The notes: generated by a model from the sequence alone, not told the origin. A stretch of 64,000 bases of DNA from Coemansia sp. RSA 487 (GCA_027577595.1 JANBRJ010000011.1:124001-188000); one strand, 5' to 3'; numbered from the stretch's first letter, positions 47,998 through 62,175 are shown. Numbers and translations are program-made.

Positions 47998-50900
47998 ATG
48001 ACCGATCACCTGCCAATTAAACTACAGGAGCATTTAACGGTAAACAAAAAATATATTCAATTTATTTTCTAATCTGCAGAAATGTGTTCATCTCGCACAG
48101 ATGCACACAAGCAATTGCAATTTTGGACAGATGACAATTCTTCTTATACTAAACACCCTTTTTCCAAATAAAAACGTTTCTTATATAGCTCACTGAGTTG
48201 GGGGTTGATGTCACTGATATCAGCTTTAACACGCTGACGCTCCAGTCCGACCGCTTCATTTGCGTCCGCGAGAAAAAGTCACAACGCGAGCAGGTATGTA
48301 TCGTTGACCTGAAGGACACGTCAAAGACCTTTCGCCGGCCTATCACGGCCGACTCTGCGATTATGAACCCTGAAAACCACATTGTTGCTCTCAAGGCTGG
48401 TCGCAACCTTCAGGTCTTCAACTTGGAGATGAAGGCAAAGGTAAAGTCCTGTCTGATGACTGAGGATGTTCAGTTCTGGCGCTGGCTCACCGCCTTTGAC
48501 ATTGCTCTTGTTACAGAAAACTCTGTGTACCACTGGTCCATTGAGGGCACAGACTCCCCGGTAAAGCAGTTTGACCGCCACGCCAACCTCAAGGGCACCC
48601 AAATCATCAGCTATTGTGCCAATGCGAAGATGAACTGGATGGCGCTTATCGGAATATCCGCCTCCCAGGGCCGCGTTGTCGGCAGCATGCAGCTGTTCAA
48701 CAAGGACCGCGGCGCCAGCCAGCCCATCGAGGCACATGCTGCAGAGTTCTCTGAGATCATGCTCGAGGGCGCCTCGCAGCCAACCCAGGTATTCTCGTTT
48801 GCCTCACGCACAGCAGCCGGCGCCAAGCTGCACGTCGTCGAAATTGACCATGTTGACGGCAACCCTGCCTTTCCGAAGCGCTCGTCCGATCTCTTCTTCC
48901 CACCCGAGGCGGTCTCAGACTTCCCCTTCTCGATGCAAGCCGGGCCAAAGTACGAGATCGTTTATGTGATCACCAAGCTAGGGTTTATCCACATGTATGA
49001 TATAGAGGCTGGCGTCTGCATATTCACCCACCGCATCTCCGGAGACACCGTGTTTGTCACGACAAAGCATGAGAACGGAATTCTCTTTGTGAACAAGAAG
49101 GGGCAGGTGCTTTCTGTTACCGTTGACGAAGACAAGGTGATTCCACATATTCTGCAAAACACTGGCAACGTCGAGCTCGCTTTCCGCATGGCTTCGCATG
49201 CTAACCTGCCTGGCGCTGACCAGCTCTACGTCCAGCGGTTCCAACAGCTGATGCAGCAGGCCAAGTACAACGACGCTGCGAAGATGGCAGCCAGCTCTCC
49301 GCGTGGCATGCTGCGTACCGAGAACACCATCAACCAGCTCAAGCACCTGCAGAGCCAGCCGGGACAGCTTTCGCCGATCCTACAGTACTTTGCCACGATC
49401 CTGGAGAAGGGCGAGCTGAACCGCTACGAGTCGATTGAACTTGCACGCCCGGTGCTGGCATCCAACCGTAAGACGCTTCTCGAAAAGTGGCTCAAGGAAG
49501 ACAAGCTTGAATGCAGTGAGGAGCTTGGTGACATTGTGCAGCCCCACGATGCCACGCTTGCGCTGTCCATATACCTTCGCGCCAACGTTCCAGCCAAGGT
49601 TGTCCTGTGCTTTGCGCAGACTGGCCAGTACGACAACATCGTGCGGTACTGCAGAAAGGTCTCGTATATTCCCGACTGGGTGCCTCTGTTGATGCAGGTT
49701 GCTCGCAGCGACGGCGACAAGGCGTGTGAGTTTGCCTTATCTCTGATCAAAGAGGACCCGCCTCTTGTTGCGACCGACCAGGTTGTCGGCGTATTCACCA
49801 GTCTCAACCTCGTCCAGCAAACCACACGCTTCCTGCTCGAGGCGCTCAAAGACAACAACGAGAGCGATGCGCAGATGCAGACGAAGTTGCTTGAGATGAA
49901 CCTTCTAAATGCTCCACAGGTCGCCGATGCCATCCTTGGCAACAATATGTTTACCCATTTTGACCGCCCCTACGTTGCACAGCTTGCAGAGAAGGCCGGT
50001 CTGTACCAGCGCGCACTCGAGCTCTACGGAAATCTTGACGACATCAAGCGTGTTGCCGTGCATACCGAGGTGCTCAATGCCGACTGGCTGATAAACTATT
50101 TTGGCAACCTTTCAGTTGATGACTCGCTTGCTGTGCTGCGCCAGATGCTCGACCACAACATGGCACAGAACCTGCAGATTGTTGTCCAGATTGCCACAAA
50201 ATACAGCGATTTGCTCGGGGCGCAAAAGATCATTGACATCTTTGAGGAGTACCGCTGCAACGAGGGCCTGTACTACTACCTTGGCTCGGTTGTCAACGTC
50301 ACCGAGGACCCTGCAGTCGTGTTCAAGTACATCCAGTCCGCAGTGACCACCGGCCAGCTCAAGGAGGTCGAGCGCATTGTTCGCGACAACAACCACTATG
50401 ACGCTGAGAAGGTTAAAAACTACCTCAAAGAGGCTAGTCTTCCCGACCAGCTGCCTCTAATCATTGTGTGCGATCGCCATGACTTTGTCCATGACCTGAT
50501 CCTGTATCTGTACTCAAACGCAATGACAAAGTACATCGAGGTTTATGTGCAGCAAGTCAACTCCGCTCGCCTGCCCCAGGTCGTCGGCGCGCTGCTGGAT
50601 GTCGATTGTGAGGAGCATGTTGTCAAGTCGCTTATCTCATCTACACCCGCCCAGTTCTCTGTCGACGACTTGGTTGCAGAGGTTGAGAAGCGCAACCGCC
50701 TCAAGGTCCTGCACCGCTGGCTCGAAGCCAAGTCCAGCGAGGGCTCTCAGGATCCAGGCATCTACAATGCGCTTGCCAAGATTTACATTGACAGCAACTA
50801 CGATCCCGAACGCTTCCTTTCGACAAACAAACTGTACGATCCGCGCGCCATTGGTGCGTACAGCGAGAAGCGTGACCCGAACCTTGCCTACATTGCATAC

Positions 50901-53231
50901 TCACAGGGCCAGTGTGATGACGAGCTTTTGCGCCTGACCAGCGAGAACGGCATGTTCAAGCCACAGGCACGCTACTTGATCAAGCGTCGCGATCTTGGGC
51001 TGTGGTCCAAGGCCTTGGTTGGTGACGACCAGCTACCGCTCAACCAGAGCCACCGTCGCCAGCTCATTGACCAGGTTGTTTCGTACAGCCTTCCCGAGGC
51101 TGACGATCCTGAGGAGGTTTCGGTCTGTGTCAAGGCATTCATGGCTGCCAACCTTCCAAGCGAGCTGATTGAGCTCCTTGAGCGCATCATCATCGAGCCT
51201 ACGCCGTTCAGCAACAATAACAACCTGCAGAACCTGCTTATCCTCACAGCAGTCAAGGTCGATCCGTCACGCGTGGCTGATTACATTGATCGCCTTGGAA
51301 ACTTTGACGCGCCTGACATTGCGGAGATATGTTTGAACAATGGCCTGCATGAGGAAGCATTCAACATCTACAAGAGGTTTGAGGTCAACACGAGCGCCAT
51401 TGGCGTGCTTATCGATCACGTTGGGTCCCTTGACCGCGCGTACGAGTACGCCGAGCGCTGCGACCAGCCCGATGTGTGGAGCTGCCTTGGCAAGGCCCAA
51501 CTCAATGGGCTGCGCATCAAGGAGGCCATTGACTCTTACCTCCGCGCCGATGACCCCACAAACTACGCAGAGGTCATCGAGGTAGCAACGCATGCAGGCA
51601 AGTTTGACGACCTCGTGCGCTTCTTGACGATGGCGCGCATGAAGGTTCGTGAGCCGATGATCGAATCCGAGCTCCTGTTTGCGTATGCCAAGACCGAGCG
51701 TCTGTCTGACGTGGAGGACTTGCTGCGTGGCCCCAACATTGCTCAGGTTCAAAAGGTCGGCGACCGGTGCTACGACGAAGGCCTGTTTGAGGCAGCACGG
51801 CTGCTCTTCCAGAGCGTGTCCAACTGGGCGCGCCTTGCGTCGACGCTAGTTCGCTTGGGCGACTACCAGTCTGCGGTTGACTGCGGCCGCAAGGCAAACT
51901 CGACTGCTGTCTGGAAAGACGTCAATTCTGCTTGTATTGCCGAGAAGGAATTCCGTCTGGCACAGATCTGCGGTCTGCATCTCATTGTCCATGCAGAGGA
52001 GCTGGAGCCGCTGATCCGCCTGTACGAGACCAACGGGCATATCGACGAGCTGTGCGCGCTTATCGAGAACGGCCTAAGCTTGGAGCGTGCGCACATGGGC
52101 ATGTTCACTGAGCTTGCGATCCTGTACTGTAAGTACCGTCCTGAGCAAATCATGGACCATCTGAAGCTGTACTGGTCGCGGGTCAACATCCCAAAGGTCA
52201 TCCGCGCTTGCGAGAACGCACACTTGTGGCCTGAGCTGGTGTTCCTGTATGTCCACTACGACGAGTTTGACAACGCGGCACAGACGATCATCAGCCACTC
52301 GGCGGACGCGTGGGAGCATGCCAGCTTCAAGGACATCATTGTCAAGGTGTCGAACGTCGAGCTGTACTACAGGGCACTGCGCTTCTACATCAAGGAGCAG
52401 CCGCTGCTCCTGAACGACCTGCTCAATGCCATGATGCCCCGCATTGATCATACGCGCGTGGTTGGCATGTTCCTCAAGTCCGACAACATTCCTCTGATCA
52501 GCAAGTACCTGGTTGCTGCACAGGCATCCAACAACAAGGCGGTTAATGAGGCATACAACGATCTGCTCATCGAGGAGGAAGACTACGTCGGACTCCGCAA
52601 CTCGATCGACAACCACGACAACTTTGACGCCATCGGGCTTGCCCAACGCCTGGAAAAGCACGAGCTTTTGGAGTTCCGCCGGATCGCCGCGCACCTGTAC
52701 AACCAGGCCAAGCGCTGGCGCCAGTCGCTGACGCTCTCGAAGAAGGACAAGCTCTACAAGGACGCAATGTCCACCGCGCGCCTGTCGGAAAACACCGAGA
52801 TCGCCGAGGACCTGCTGCGCTACTTTGTCGAGTCCGGAAACCCATCGTGCTTCTCTGCGTGTCTGTTCACTTGCTACGACCTGGTCCGTTCGGATGTGGT
52901 CATGGAGCTTGCGTGGAGGCACGGGCTGACCAACGAGGCAATGCCATACTTTATCAATCTTGTGCGCGAGTACCAGTCCAAGGTTGATACGCTGACCACC
53001 GAGCTAAGTGACTTGAAGACCAAGGTCGAGAGGAACAGCGGTGGGCCTGGCGTGCCGACGCCTAATAATGGCCAAAACCAGCTTCTTGGTCCTGCCGGGT
53101 TTGGCGGCCGGCTGATGATCGGTCACTCGGGTTCACCTGCGTCAGGCGCTACACCTTCCAACGCGTTTGTTCCTAATCAGGGAGGCATCGCTCCCAATGG
53201 CAACCCGCCGCCGCCATTTGGTGGTTTCTAG
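47998..53231 (+). CDS. CHC1: Clathrin heavy chain, two exons
   Basis: Forms the triskelion leg of clathrin coats at the Golgi, endosomes and plasma membrane. Exon 1 is 47998-48039 (14 codons, MTDHLPIKLQEHLT); the phase-0 intron 48040-48188 runs GTAAAC to TAG; exon 2 is 48189-53231. The 1694-residue product fits fungal CHC (1653-1680). The N-terminal beta-propeller (about 1-330) opens with SDRFICVREKKSQREQVCIV and ITADSAIMNPENHIVALKAG, near-identical to the family. The leg has successive clathrin repeats (CHCR), and the trimerisation end is followed by a Gly/Pro/Asn-rich tail ending PPPPFGGF. Codons are strongly C/G-ending, implying good expression. The exon join is fixed by the conserved N-terminus. 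Confidence 0.98.
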
Positions 53232-53577
53232 TAAGCTTTTCTTTTTCTTTAATATCTTGAATCCATATATCTATTTAGCGCAAAAGCAAGTGTCCTTGAA
53301 TAGGGTAGGGTTACGTACTCCACATATTGTGTTCTATCCTGCATGAACTGCACGATTTGCCCAAGCATAATTTTCTAGCTGATCGATCAAGCATTGGCAA
53401 AAAAAAGTCGCTTTGATCCAACTTTATTTTTTTCTTTTCTGCAATTTGTTTTCTCTTGTTGCAAAAAAAAAAACTTTAATTTGTTTATTTTCCGTCTTTT
53501 ATTTCAAATTAGGAAGCAAAACGAGAGAGAAAACACACGGCTAGTGCGCAGGGGAGGCTTATTTTTCTATAGCAGCC
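53232..53577. other. CHC1-URB1 intergenic region
   Basis: About 346 bases with the clathrin 3' UTR and the URB1 promoter. It is T-rich with an A run at 53463-53473. No gene is visible. Confidence 0.5.
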
Positions 53578-56500
53578 ATGGCAAAGGAGAAAAGGCACGG
53601 CGAAAAGAAGCGGAAGCTCTCGAATGCTTCCGACTCCAACAAAATGATAGCCGATACCAAGGAGACAAAGGAACAGACGAATGAGCAGCCAACCAGCACG
53701 GTAAACAATTACGAAAAGGATACACAGATCTCGTTCAAGACTGCAGAGGAAGTGACTATAGCTCTGGACACATCGAATGTTGATCTATTGATACAAGGTA
53801 AGAACATGACTTGATTGCCTGAGAATAGTTCTACTCTAGGAAGCAATTTGTTTAACTTTACTATGGTACTAATGCTGATGGCTTGAATCGAATCTTAGGC
53901 TTTACGCATCTACGCGAGCATCTCAGAATCTGCAATCGCTCGGATGGCGCCAATGCTCCAGCTCAGGCGCGCGTTCTGCAGGAGTCGTGCAGGCGTGTGA
54001 TCTATGAGTGGGCAGCAGAAGCAGGCAGCGGCGACTTTGGAGCATTTTCTGCTGCGTGGCAGATGGCGTACAGCCAGAACATCAGCCGACTGGAGATGCT
54101 TATTCCCAGCACCATCGCCAATCTATTGGTTACGCTCGACACACCAGAGGTGCTGAGCCTTGGCAACAAGCTGATCCACCAAGTGCTGGGCGAGCACGGC
54201 AGGGCAGTCACCCGGGCCTTTGCCACTCCGCGCTCGTCCACATGCGCATCCGTTCTGCAGCTGCTCTACCAGATCGTGGTTTACTCGCACGGCGAACACG
54301 CTGACCAAGTGTGGCACTCGTTCAACTGGACTATGAGCTCACTGGACTCGCTGCCTACGATCCGGTCCAACGTCATGGGATTCAGCATTCGCAGATTGTG
54401 GATACGGTTTGTGCTTGCTTTCTTTACTGCCGACAAATGCAAGACGTTTGTCGAGATACTCAAGACACGCAAAATATTTAGCAGTCTGTTCAATGGGGTT
54501 GAAGGCGACTCGTACCAGGAGCTGCATACGCTGCTCAGCTCCGTATACTCGAACGTTGTGCTCAACGAAGAGGTGCCGCGTGCAGACAAAGTGCGTGTCT
54601 TTGGAATTCATCTGATGGGCAGGCTTGCAAAGGCCGCGCACAACGTCGCTGAAGTTGATCCTCAGAAGGTTGGCGTTAGCAGCCCCGAGACATTCGTTCC
54701 GAAACGACTCGCCGATACAAACACACAACCAGCTATCGCCAAGGACAGCATCTCGGCGCTGGTTATTCGGTTCTTCAAAGGAATGATGACGTTCCCCGGA
54801 TACGGTATCTGTTTCCACCAGTATGGATTGTACACAGCGCCCCGCAAATGGGCCAGCGATCTGGCTGCACCTGCGCCAGCATCAGAAGTGGCTGCCGAAG
54901 AAAAGGAAGACGATGTGTTTGCAGAGGCGCGCGATACCCGTGATGTGGCTGTGTTTTCCAAGAGCACCACGATGTCTGGAATGAAAGACCTGTGCAACAG
55001 CCAGATCCTGCGCATTCTTGTCGGCTGTATCAACCCAGCCGCCACGAAGCGAATGGGCGATCTGGCAATCGAGATCTTGCGTGCCAGCCCCGAGCTTATC
55101 GCTCCATTTTGGCGCAACTATGGATGCTCCTTTGAGCCCCGACTGTCTCTCCGGTACCTTGGCAACACCACATTTGCAATGAAGGTGATGGGCCTGTCGC
55201 TGCCGATACCAAAGGACAACGATTCTAGATTCGCCGACCCGCCCCGCTTGAACACTTTGGTCGAGCATATCTTGCCGTTCCCGCTATTGCGCACGTCGCT
55301 TGGCCGTGGTCTTCAGATGCGCAGCTCGCCGCTGGTACGCTACCGCAACCTACTTCTAATAGATCTGGCGCTGCGCAAACTCACTGAGATCCGTGAGTGG
55401 ATTCAAACCGAGGCAAAGGCGTCTGGCACGCAAAGCGCGGAGATGAACACATGGAAAAAGCTGGATCGGCGACTGTTGAATGTGGTCAAGCAGCGGATCC
55501 CTGAGTGGAAGGTGGTCATGGCGCTTCACAGCGAAATAAACGCAGCAGCCGACAGCTCTAGTACACCAGCAGTAGAGTCTGTCCAGCCTAGCGAGGACAG
55601 TTTGCATGAGATCGAATGCCAGCATGCACTGCTAGACAATGTCCTTATGAAGGTGATCCATGGGTACCAAATGCATTTTAGCGATCTTGTAATGGAGGCG
55701 AACTTTGAGTTTGGAAAACTGATCTCGGATATTCGTCTTTCGGACGTGCTACCTCCACCCGGTGGCTACAGCAGCAGCATACAGCAACAACGGCGCAACC
55801 CCATCAAAGCCCACACGCTGCTGTACTTGCTTCGTGCGCTTTCCACAACACCAGCCTCGAGCATCAAGTGGATGGCCAGAACCAAGCCCCAAGTAGTGGG
55901 CGAGCATGGGACAGCTACGCAGCACACAAACATTGGCGTGATTATGATCATCTATTTGTTTGCGGTTCAGCCCGACCTACGCCTAGCAGCTCGCAAAGTG
56001 TGTCTTTGGGCACTGCGTTCCACTGGGCTCTTTGACCATGACACCAACGGCATGCCAGCCGCATCGGAGACAGCGCTTAGCGAGGCTTCATGCTGGCTAG
56101 ATGCGCTTGCGGCGGTTGTTTCTCCGCACGCAGACAGAAACAAGCATCTGTCGGCTATTGTTGAAGGAGGGCTGGAAAAGGGATACGCACTTGTTGCTTT
56201 TATTGAAGATGCTCTGGGTCACGCATCCAGACTGCCGTACAAGTACGCAGATCGTGTGTACGCATCTGTTGTTCAAGATTCCGATGGCCCTGGTCACCTC
56301 GATGATCCACTGCCATTCAGCCCTCTGCTGTCGGCCGTTGTCGAGGCTGCTGTGATCAAGGTCGCTAGTGGAAACGGTGCTCTTGCTACTCTACTCCGCG
56401 ACCAGCCGTCGTCACGGATCGCTTCCGAGATGCAGACCAACACTATGTATGCTTATATTCGCGAGATCGTGTGCAAGATCGCAGAGTTCTGTGGCCAGGA

Positions 56501-59500
56501 AACGGCGCAGTATTTGAGCAATTTCTTGTCCGATGCAGCTAAATCGACATTGGCGCCGCGGCTAGCAAAGCTTGACACAGCCAAGGATCCACAAAAGGCT
56601 AATAGCGAAAGAAACCATTATACCCACGTGGAAAAGGCGTTTATCGATGCCTTTTCGGATACGCAGAGCTATCTGATGATGCTCGGATCACAGCATCGTG
56701 GCTCTGGTAACTCCATGGACCCAGTCAATATTCCGCAAAGTGCATTGCCCAAAAAGGTGTCCAAGAAGCTGAGATCGGGGCTCGAGCACGCTTGCAGCGA
56801 CGTTGGTAATCGCATTGTGTCGTTTGTCGATGAGATGGTCGTGGTGTTGCACGAAAACAGTGACGCTCTTACAGCAACGCTGCTTACAGAGTGGCTCTTA
56901 ACCCAGGCAAAATCTCTGGACGCTGGCGCGCGCCAGTCAGCCTTTGTCATAGCTATATCCTGGATCTCGCTTTACGAGCGTGTCTGTGCGCAGAACCGGT
57001 CTTTGTGGGACTTGCCTGTGTTTGTCGAGCTTGCTCCTGAGATTCTACAGATTGACGACATGCCGTTTTTGCTTGCCATGTTCCGCCATCTGCTTGCCAG
57101 CAAATCACTTCCTTTGCTGCTTCATAAGGAGCCTGTCCAGCGGCTGCTGGTGCATATTCTCTTAGCAAACAGAGGCTCCGTTCGGTTCTGCGGCTTTGTG
57201 TCGCATCTTTTGCAACGCATCGTGGCTTCTATTCAAGGAGATATCACACTCTCAAAACCTGTGGTGGCGTTAAAGGATGCGTTTTCATCCGCCGTTTTGC
57301 TGCTTTCCGCGTTGACTGCTGAGCATTTAGATTCATTCCCAAAGAAGGAAAAGTACGTTCAAGTCAGCCATCAGCTAAATCAGGCCATGGAGATCCATGC
57401 TTTCACGTTTGATACTCGCCTATCTGATTCAGGCGACAATAAAGATCTTCAGCGAGTTCTCGATTTTAACGCCTCCGTCTTAGCATGCAAGTCAGCCCGA
57501 GTGTGGGCATCGCCTCAAGATGCTAGGCGTGCGTGGCATTCGTTTACTGTGCGCATAGCGGCGGGCGTATCAGCATTTGTGGAGGACATGGATCAAGCAA
57601 TGGCCAAAAATATCGACGGAGCCGCTGTTATCGATCTGCCCTCGCTCGTGTGCATAGCCTCGCCCGCAATGACAGACGCAGCGCGTGTCGATATGCTCCA
57701 GATTTTTGGTAAAGCTGCATTGCAGGCCAGAGCTCCCTTGACTCTATGTGCGGTGGCAAACGCTGTGTTTACGCTTCTGAACGACACGAGCAGCGATGCT
57801 GTTTCTGGTTGCAATATTGATGTCCCGCAGCTCAGGAGCTTGCTTTCATCTCGGGTTATCGGCCTGTGGTCAAAGTCGCTAGACAGCAAGGACAGCGAGA
57901 TTAAGGCGTCACTGGAATGGACTGCCAAGCTTGTTACCAAGCATACGGAAACGGCGTCGTACATACAAAGAAAGTCGGTGTTGGCTCTGGCTACGCTTTG
58001 CCAACAGATAAAGCAGGTAAAGTCGCAGCTGCCTGACTTTGATAGAGCATATTCGTCTGGCAGCGTCCCCATCGACATTGCATCCATGGCCGAACACATG
58101 TACCAGAGATCCAAAGATAAGGAATTATACGCTGCAGATGCCGCAAAGCACCGGCTTCTTGCTCGGATCATCAGCAGCGATTCCGTATTGCGGTGTAACG
58201 CGTATAAATGGGCGGAGACAGCGTTTAACGATAGAGAAACTAGCGCCACTGGCATACGGTTTGTTGTTTGGTTCCTCTACACTGTTGCGCTGCCTTATGT
58301 ACGCGAGACTGAGTTTGGGTTTATATCATGGGACGAATCTCATGCAGCATGCGACGTTCGTGCTTTATGTCTGCGTGTCGGGACACTGCTGCTTGCCGGC
58401 CCAAATGCGAGGCAGGTGGAAGCTCTGACAGACTACAAGATGATATTTGTGATCGACGTTGTCATTCAGTATTGTACAGACAAGGATAAAGTAGACGACA
58501 TTTGTCATAGGATTAGCGGGCTTGAACGCAGCAAATCGTCGCTGGCGCAAGCCCACGCCGTGCGTTCCGAGACATTGCGAGCCATTTCGTTCTCGGGACA
58601 GACTAGGGCATTCGTGGAGTCGATGGGCAGGATATTTCCGCATGCAAAATCATTGGTTCCTGCGATAGGCGATGGTGATCTAGAGGATGCAAAGCAGACG
58701 TGGGAATCTGTATCGGTACTTGCAAGTGCGATCGAGCACTGCTGGAGCGTGCTTGGCGGCCATTCCACGGTTGTTTCCCTTGGGCGTCGGGATAGCAACG
58801 CGGCTGCAGAAACTATCGATGCTGCGTTTTCATGTATTGACGCCATAGTTCGATCTATGTGCTATGCATTCGCGGAAGCCGCCGAAATTGATGCTACCAA
58901 GCTACAACGGTTTGCAGAATTCTACCCTACATCGGTTTACAGATTTGTGGCTTTTGCATTGCGTGCGGTCGGCTCCCTTTCGACGTCGTCAGGAATGCAA
59001 TCAGCAGTTGCAAAGCACTCATGGTTCTCCCTACTGCGGTGCATGCTTGCCTGTCGCTTATTTAACGAACGTATGTACAATATCGGCCTACGCAACAATC
59101 TTTCTTTGGTTGTGTCAGGACTGTGGGACCTTGCGAGCCCAGCGCTATCGAGGTGGTCGGCATCGTTGGACGATTATTTCACGCTTGACGAACTCGAGGC
59201 GCTTGTGGGAGCGTTTGGTGGGACTTGCTCGCTATCTGACAGTGTACTTCAGTATGTGATTTCAGGTTACGAAAACATAACTGGCCAGAGCGTTCAGCGT
59301 GTAGCGCTTTGTTTTGGCCCCAGGGCTGCTGATGTCTATATCAAGGAAAAGGTTAACAGGGCCAGATATCTGATCGAGCGCGACGAGAACGATATTGGCC
59401 TTATCAACGAGGATGTTGTTTCAAACGCAGTTGCCACAATCGACGAAGGCAAGCTGTTCCGCACGCTTCTGAACTTTTCGACAAAAGATGAGGGCCTTTT

Positions 59501-61205
59501 TGCTAAGGACCCTATTGCTGGGCTTCTTGGAGCTGTCAGACTGGCTCCTGATGAGCCAAGGAATGCCGTTTCTTATGCAAATGCAGATTCTGCTGCTACT
59601 GCCTGCGATGCACCAAGTGATTCGGAGGTATATAACTCGTGGTATCTGCTGGTGTGGATGTGGTCTGTTGTATCATCGGGTGAGAAATTGGATGCCCGCA
59701 GGCTTATCGATTGCAATGCTGCTGGATTTACCCTTGTCGCGTTGTCATCAGAGAACCCACAGATCCGTAAAATCGCGTACTACATTCTGGACTTGGTATA
59801 TTTAATCTTGGCGGATTCCAAACGGTTTGTCGGCCAGAGCCAATGTATGTTGCTGCTTGACTCTGTGTGTAATACGATAACCGAGAGGAGCGAAATTAAT
59901 TTCCCGCAGATTCCATTTGCTGCGGCGCTGTTTGCAGCTACGTCGCTATATACGATGATCCATCCTGAGCACGTCATGTATACTGAAATCAATCGACTAC
60001 TTCTAAAGGGACCGTGCCTGCGAATGAATGAAATACCGCTGCTCCGCACTGTTTTGCAGTCTAGCAACAGTACTCACAAGCAGCGTATTCATGTTCTCCG
60101 CTTGGCGTCGCAGACTTCTAGATCGTTTGACCAGTGTCGTAGCATAATCAAGCGCAGCCATCTGGTTAACACCTTGCTCACTTTGGCGTCCAGCTCCTTG
60201 GGCGATGTGCAGACAGCTAGATCTGCATTAACTCTTTTGTTCAATCTGACCAGCGCTACCAACCCAGAGGCGCTTACTCGCCATGTCTCTAAAAAGGAGT
60301 TTTCACTATTGGCATGGATCCGTGAGCAAACTTCACTTGAACTGAACGCGATGCAGCAGATGGCTGCTCTAGCAAGCATCGAATCTCAAGCTGCCACTTC
60401 TTTGGGCGAAGGGTCGCTTGTCTCGTCTTTGCGAGGAATAAAGGCGTCCTTGGTTAATTTGATTGCTATTTTGCGCATCGTCATCCGTGCGATTGCAAAC
60501 TACCCTCTAGTACGCTTAAGCGGGGGCAATCTGATATACAACAGCTTCTGGGTCCTGAAGTCTCCGGAGCAGGCCGGCGCGGCTGGCCAGAGCACGACAC
60601 TGGATTTGGTCCAGCAGATCCTAGGCTCGATCGCTTGGTCGCTCTCGCGTACAAGGAGATGCGCAGAAAGGGTACATCACGAAATAGCCAAGCCAGCTCT
60701 TGTGTTGGTGCGTACGTGCCTGGACGCTACAGTGCTTCTTGCCGACATGCAGGGCTGTGCTGGTTCTGAGCATTCGAACATGCTGGAATTGCAAAACATC
60801 TCGCACAGCGCACTGGTATCGCTTGGCATGCTCGAGCATGCGATTGAGAGCAGCACGGGCAGCACTGTTGTCTGCACTGATTCTTTGCCTGGCCTTTCCA
60901 GAGTCCACTATGACCCGTGCAGCATTGTCGCGATAGCAAACGCCAGAGCGACAGAATCGCTATTCCAGACCGATGTAGTCTTTGACTGGTCTAGTGCAAC
61001 TGCTGTGTCTGGCAAACAGCCCCGTGCAGCTAGCACGCTTGAATGCTACAGACAGTGTGTTGAGCGGTTGTTTTTGCTGAGCTTTGGCATGCCTTGGACT
61101 ACAGTTATGCGCGAGGACGTTGCTGAAGTAGTTAGCCGTGCACTTGTTATCAGTGCGCCAAGCTCCTTGCGCGTATCGTCCTGGATCCGCGAATGCAAGC
61201 CTTGA
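53578..61205 (+). CDS. URB1: URB1/NPA1 nucleolar pre-60S factor, two exons
   Basis: Npa1/Urb1 scaffolds the earliest pre-60S particles with Npa2, Rsa3, Nop8 and Dbp6. Exons are 53578-53797 and 53899-61205; the intron (GTAAGA...TAG, 101 nt) splits a Gly codon. The 2508-residue product is longer than yeast (1764) and near human (2271). A Lys-rich N-terminus (KRHGEKKRKL) is nuclear-signal-like. The N-terminal helical domain has SIRRLWIRFVLAFFTADKCK and TRKIFSSLFNGVEGDSYQEL, as in Npa1; the C-terminal URB1 domain (about 1930-2350) has YNSWYLLVWMWSVVSSGEK. The middle is helical repeat. It is the largest ribosome-assembly gene here and converges on the acetyltransferase 108 bp away. Confidence 0.93.
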
Positions 61206-61313
61206 AGTCTCTAGGCTCAGCTGCAAGTGAGTTTTTTTACCTGTCTAGATTTCTATTTCTGTTTGTAACCCAGTATAGTATAACTAAAGTTTGGCAAGTA
61301 ATAGTCTATTGAG

Positions 61314-61862
61314 CTAATGAATAAGCCGTTTCTGGATATCGAATATGCAATCGTACCACTTTTCGGCGCCATGAACAACGCTAGACTGACCAAGGTTTGT
61401 ATATCCCACCTGTTGATAGAATGGAACAAGATCCTCGCGTGCGAGCATTGCCAGCCTGGCGATCTTTGCCTTTTGACTTGTATCTTCAACGCTGCTATTG
61501 TATTGACGTACGGTATCTGGGTACAGCTCAAGAAGCTTTGTGGCCACGCCCTTGCGCTGCCACTTTGGGTCAACGCAAACTGAGTGGATGCATGCAGTGG
61601 AACCCTTTGGATCGTGTGTGCTCATCGAGTCGTGCGTAACAAGGGGAGATGTTGCCTGTGTTGATGTGATGTACCCGATTACTGTCCCTGACGGTTCGAA
61701 GGCGCCAAAGAACAGGTGTGGTGCATTCGTGAATCTGTATAGCATACTTTCCAGACTGGCTGCCTCTTCCTCGGAATACCCGGCGACCTCAAACGGATAC
61801 GCAGCTCTCACTTCGTCTGCAGACTGTAGGTTTCTGAAGGTGAGTTCGGATAGCGCCGACAT
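61314..61862 (-). CDS. PAA1: GNAT acetyltransferase, AANAT/PAA1-like
   Basis: A 182-residue GCN5-related N-acetyltransferase of the arylalkylamine/polyamine type. Diagnostic features are THDPKGSTACIHSVCVDPKW with the catalytic-type His (H93), and the acetyl-CoA pyrophosphate loop QRKGVA at 102-107, matching the IHSVCVDP and RKGVA pattern of yeast Paa1 and vertebrate AANAT. ATG at 61860-61862. Yeast Paa1 (191 residues) acetylates polyamines and arylalkylamines; the substrate here is inferred by similarity. No intron. It is divergent from RPL11 (313 bp) and convergent with URB1. Confidence 0.85.
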   Translation of the reverse strand: MSALSELTFRNLQSADEVRAAYPFEVAGYSEEEAASLESMLYRFTNAPHLFFGAFEPSGTVIGYITSTQATSPLVTHDSMSTHDPKGSTACIHSVCVDPKWQRKGVATKLLELYPDTVRQYNSSVEDTSQKAKIARLAMLAREDLVPFYQQVGYTNLGQSSVVHGAEKWYDCIFDIQKRLIH

Positions 61863-62175
61863 TTCTTCTACTTTCTATGTAAATGTACAAATTGATATTA
61901 TCGCCGATTGAAGCAAGAAGTTACAAAGATAAAGTTGCTTTTGAAGACCAGCAGAGCGTTACAAACCACAGTATTTGTGGATTAACAGATCTGATCTCCA
62001 GGGCGTTTAGCTTGGTGTTTTGCACAAAAAGTAAGCAGCGAATCCGAAATATCATAGCTTCAAGCTTGGCTGGTCAATCAAAGCAGGCGAAGAAAAGCAG
62101 TTGTTGTTAAGCAATTTGGTTTCCCTCTCTTCCATCCTTCAAATATATATTTTTTGAACTATCTTTTTAGCCAAG
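61863..62175. promoter_or_regulatory. Divergent promoter region PAA1-RPL11
   Basis: The 313 bases hold both promoters. A pyrimidine tract (TTTCCCTCTCTTCCATCCTTC) about 60-30 bases before the RPL11 ATG resembles a ribosomal-protein leader; no exact Homol-D or telomere-like box is seen. Confidence 0.45.
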
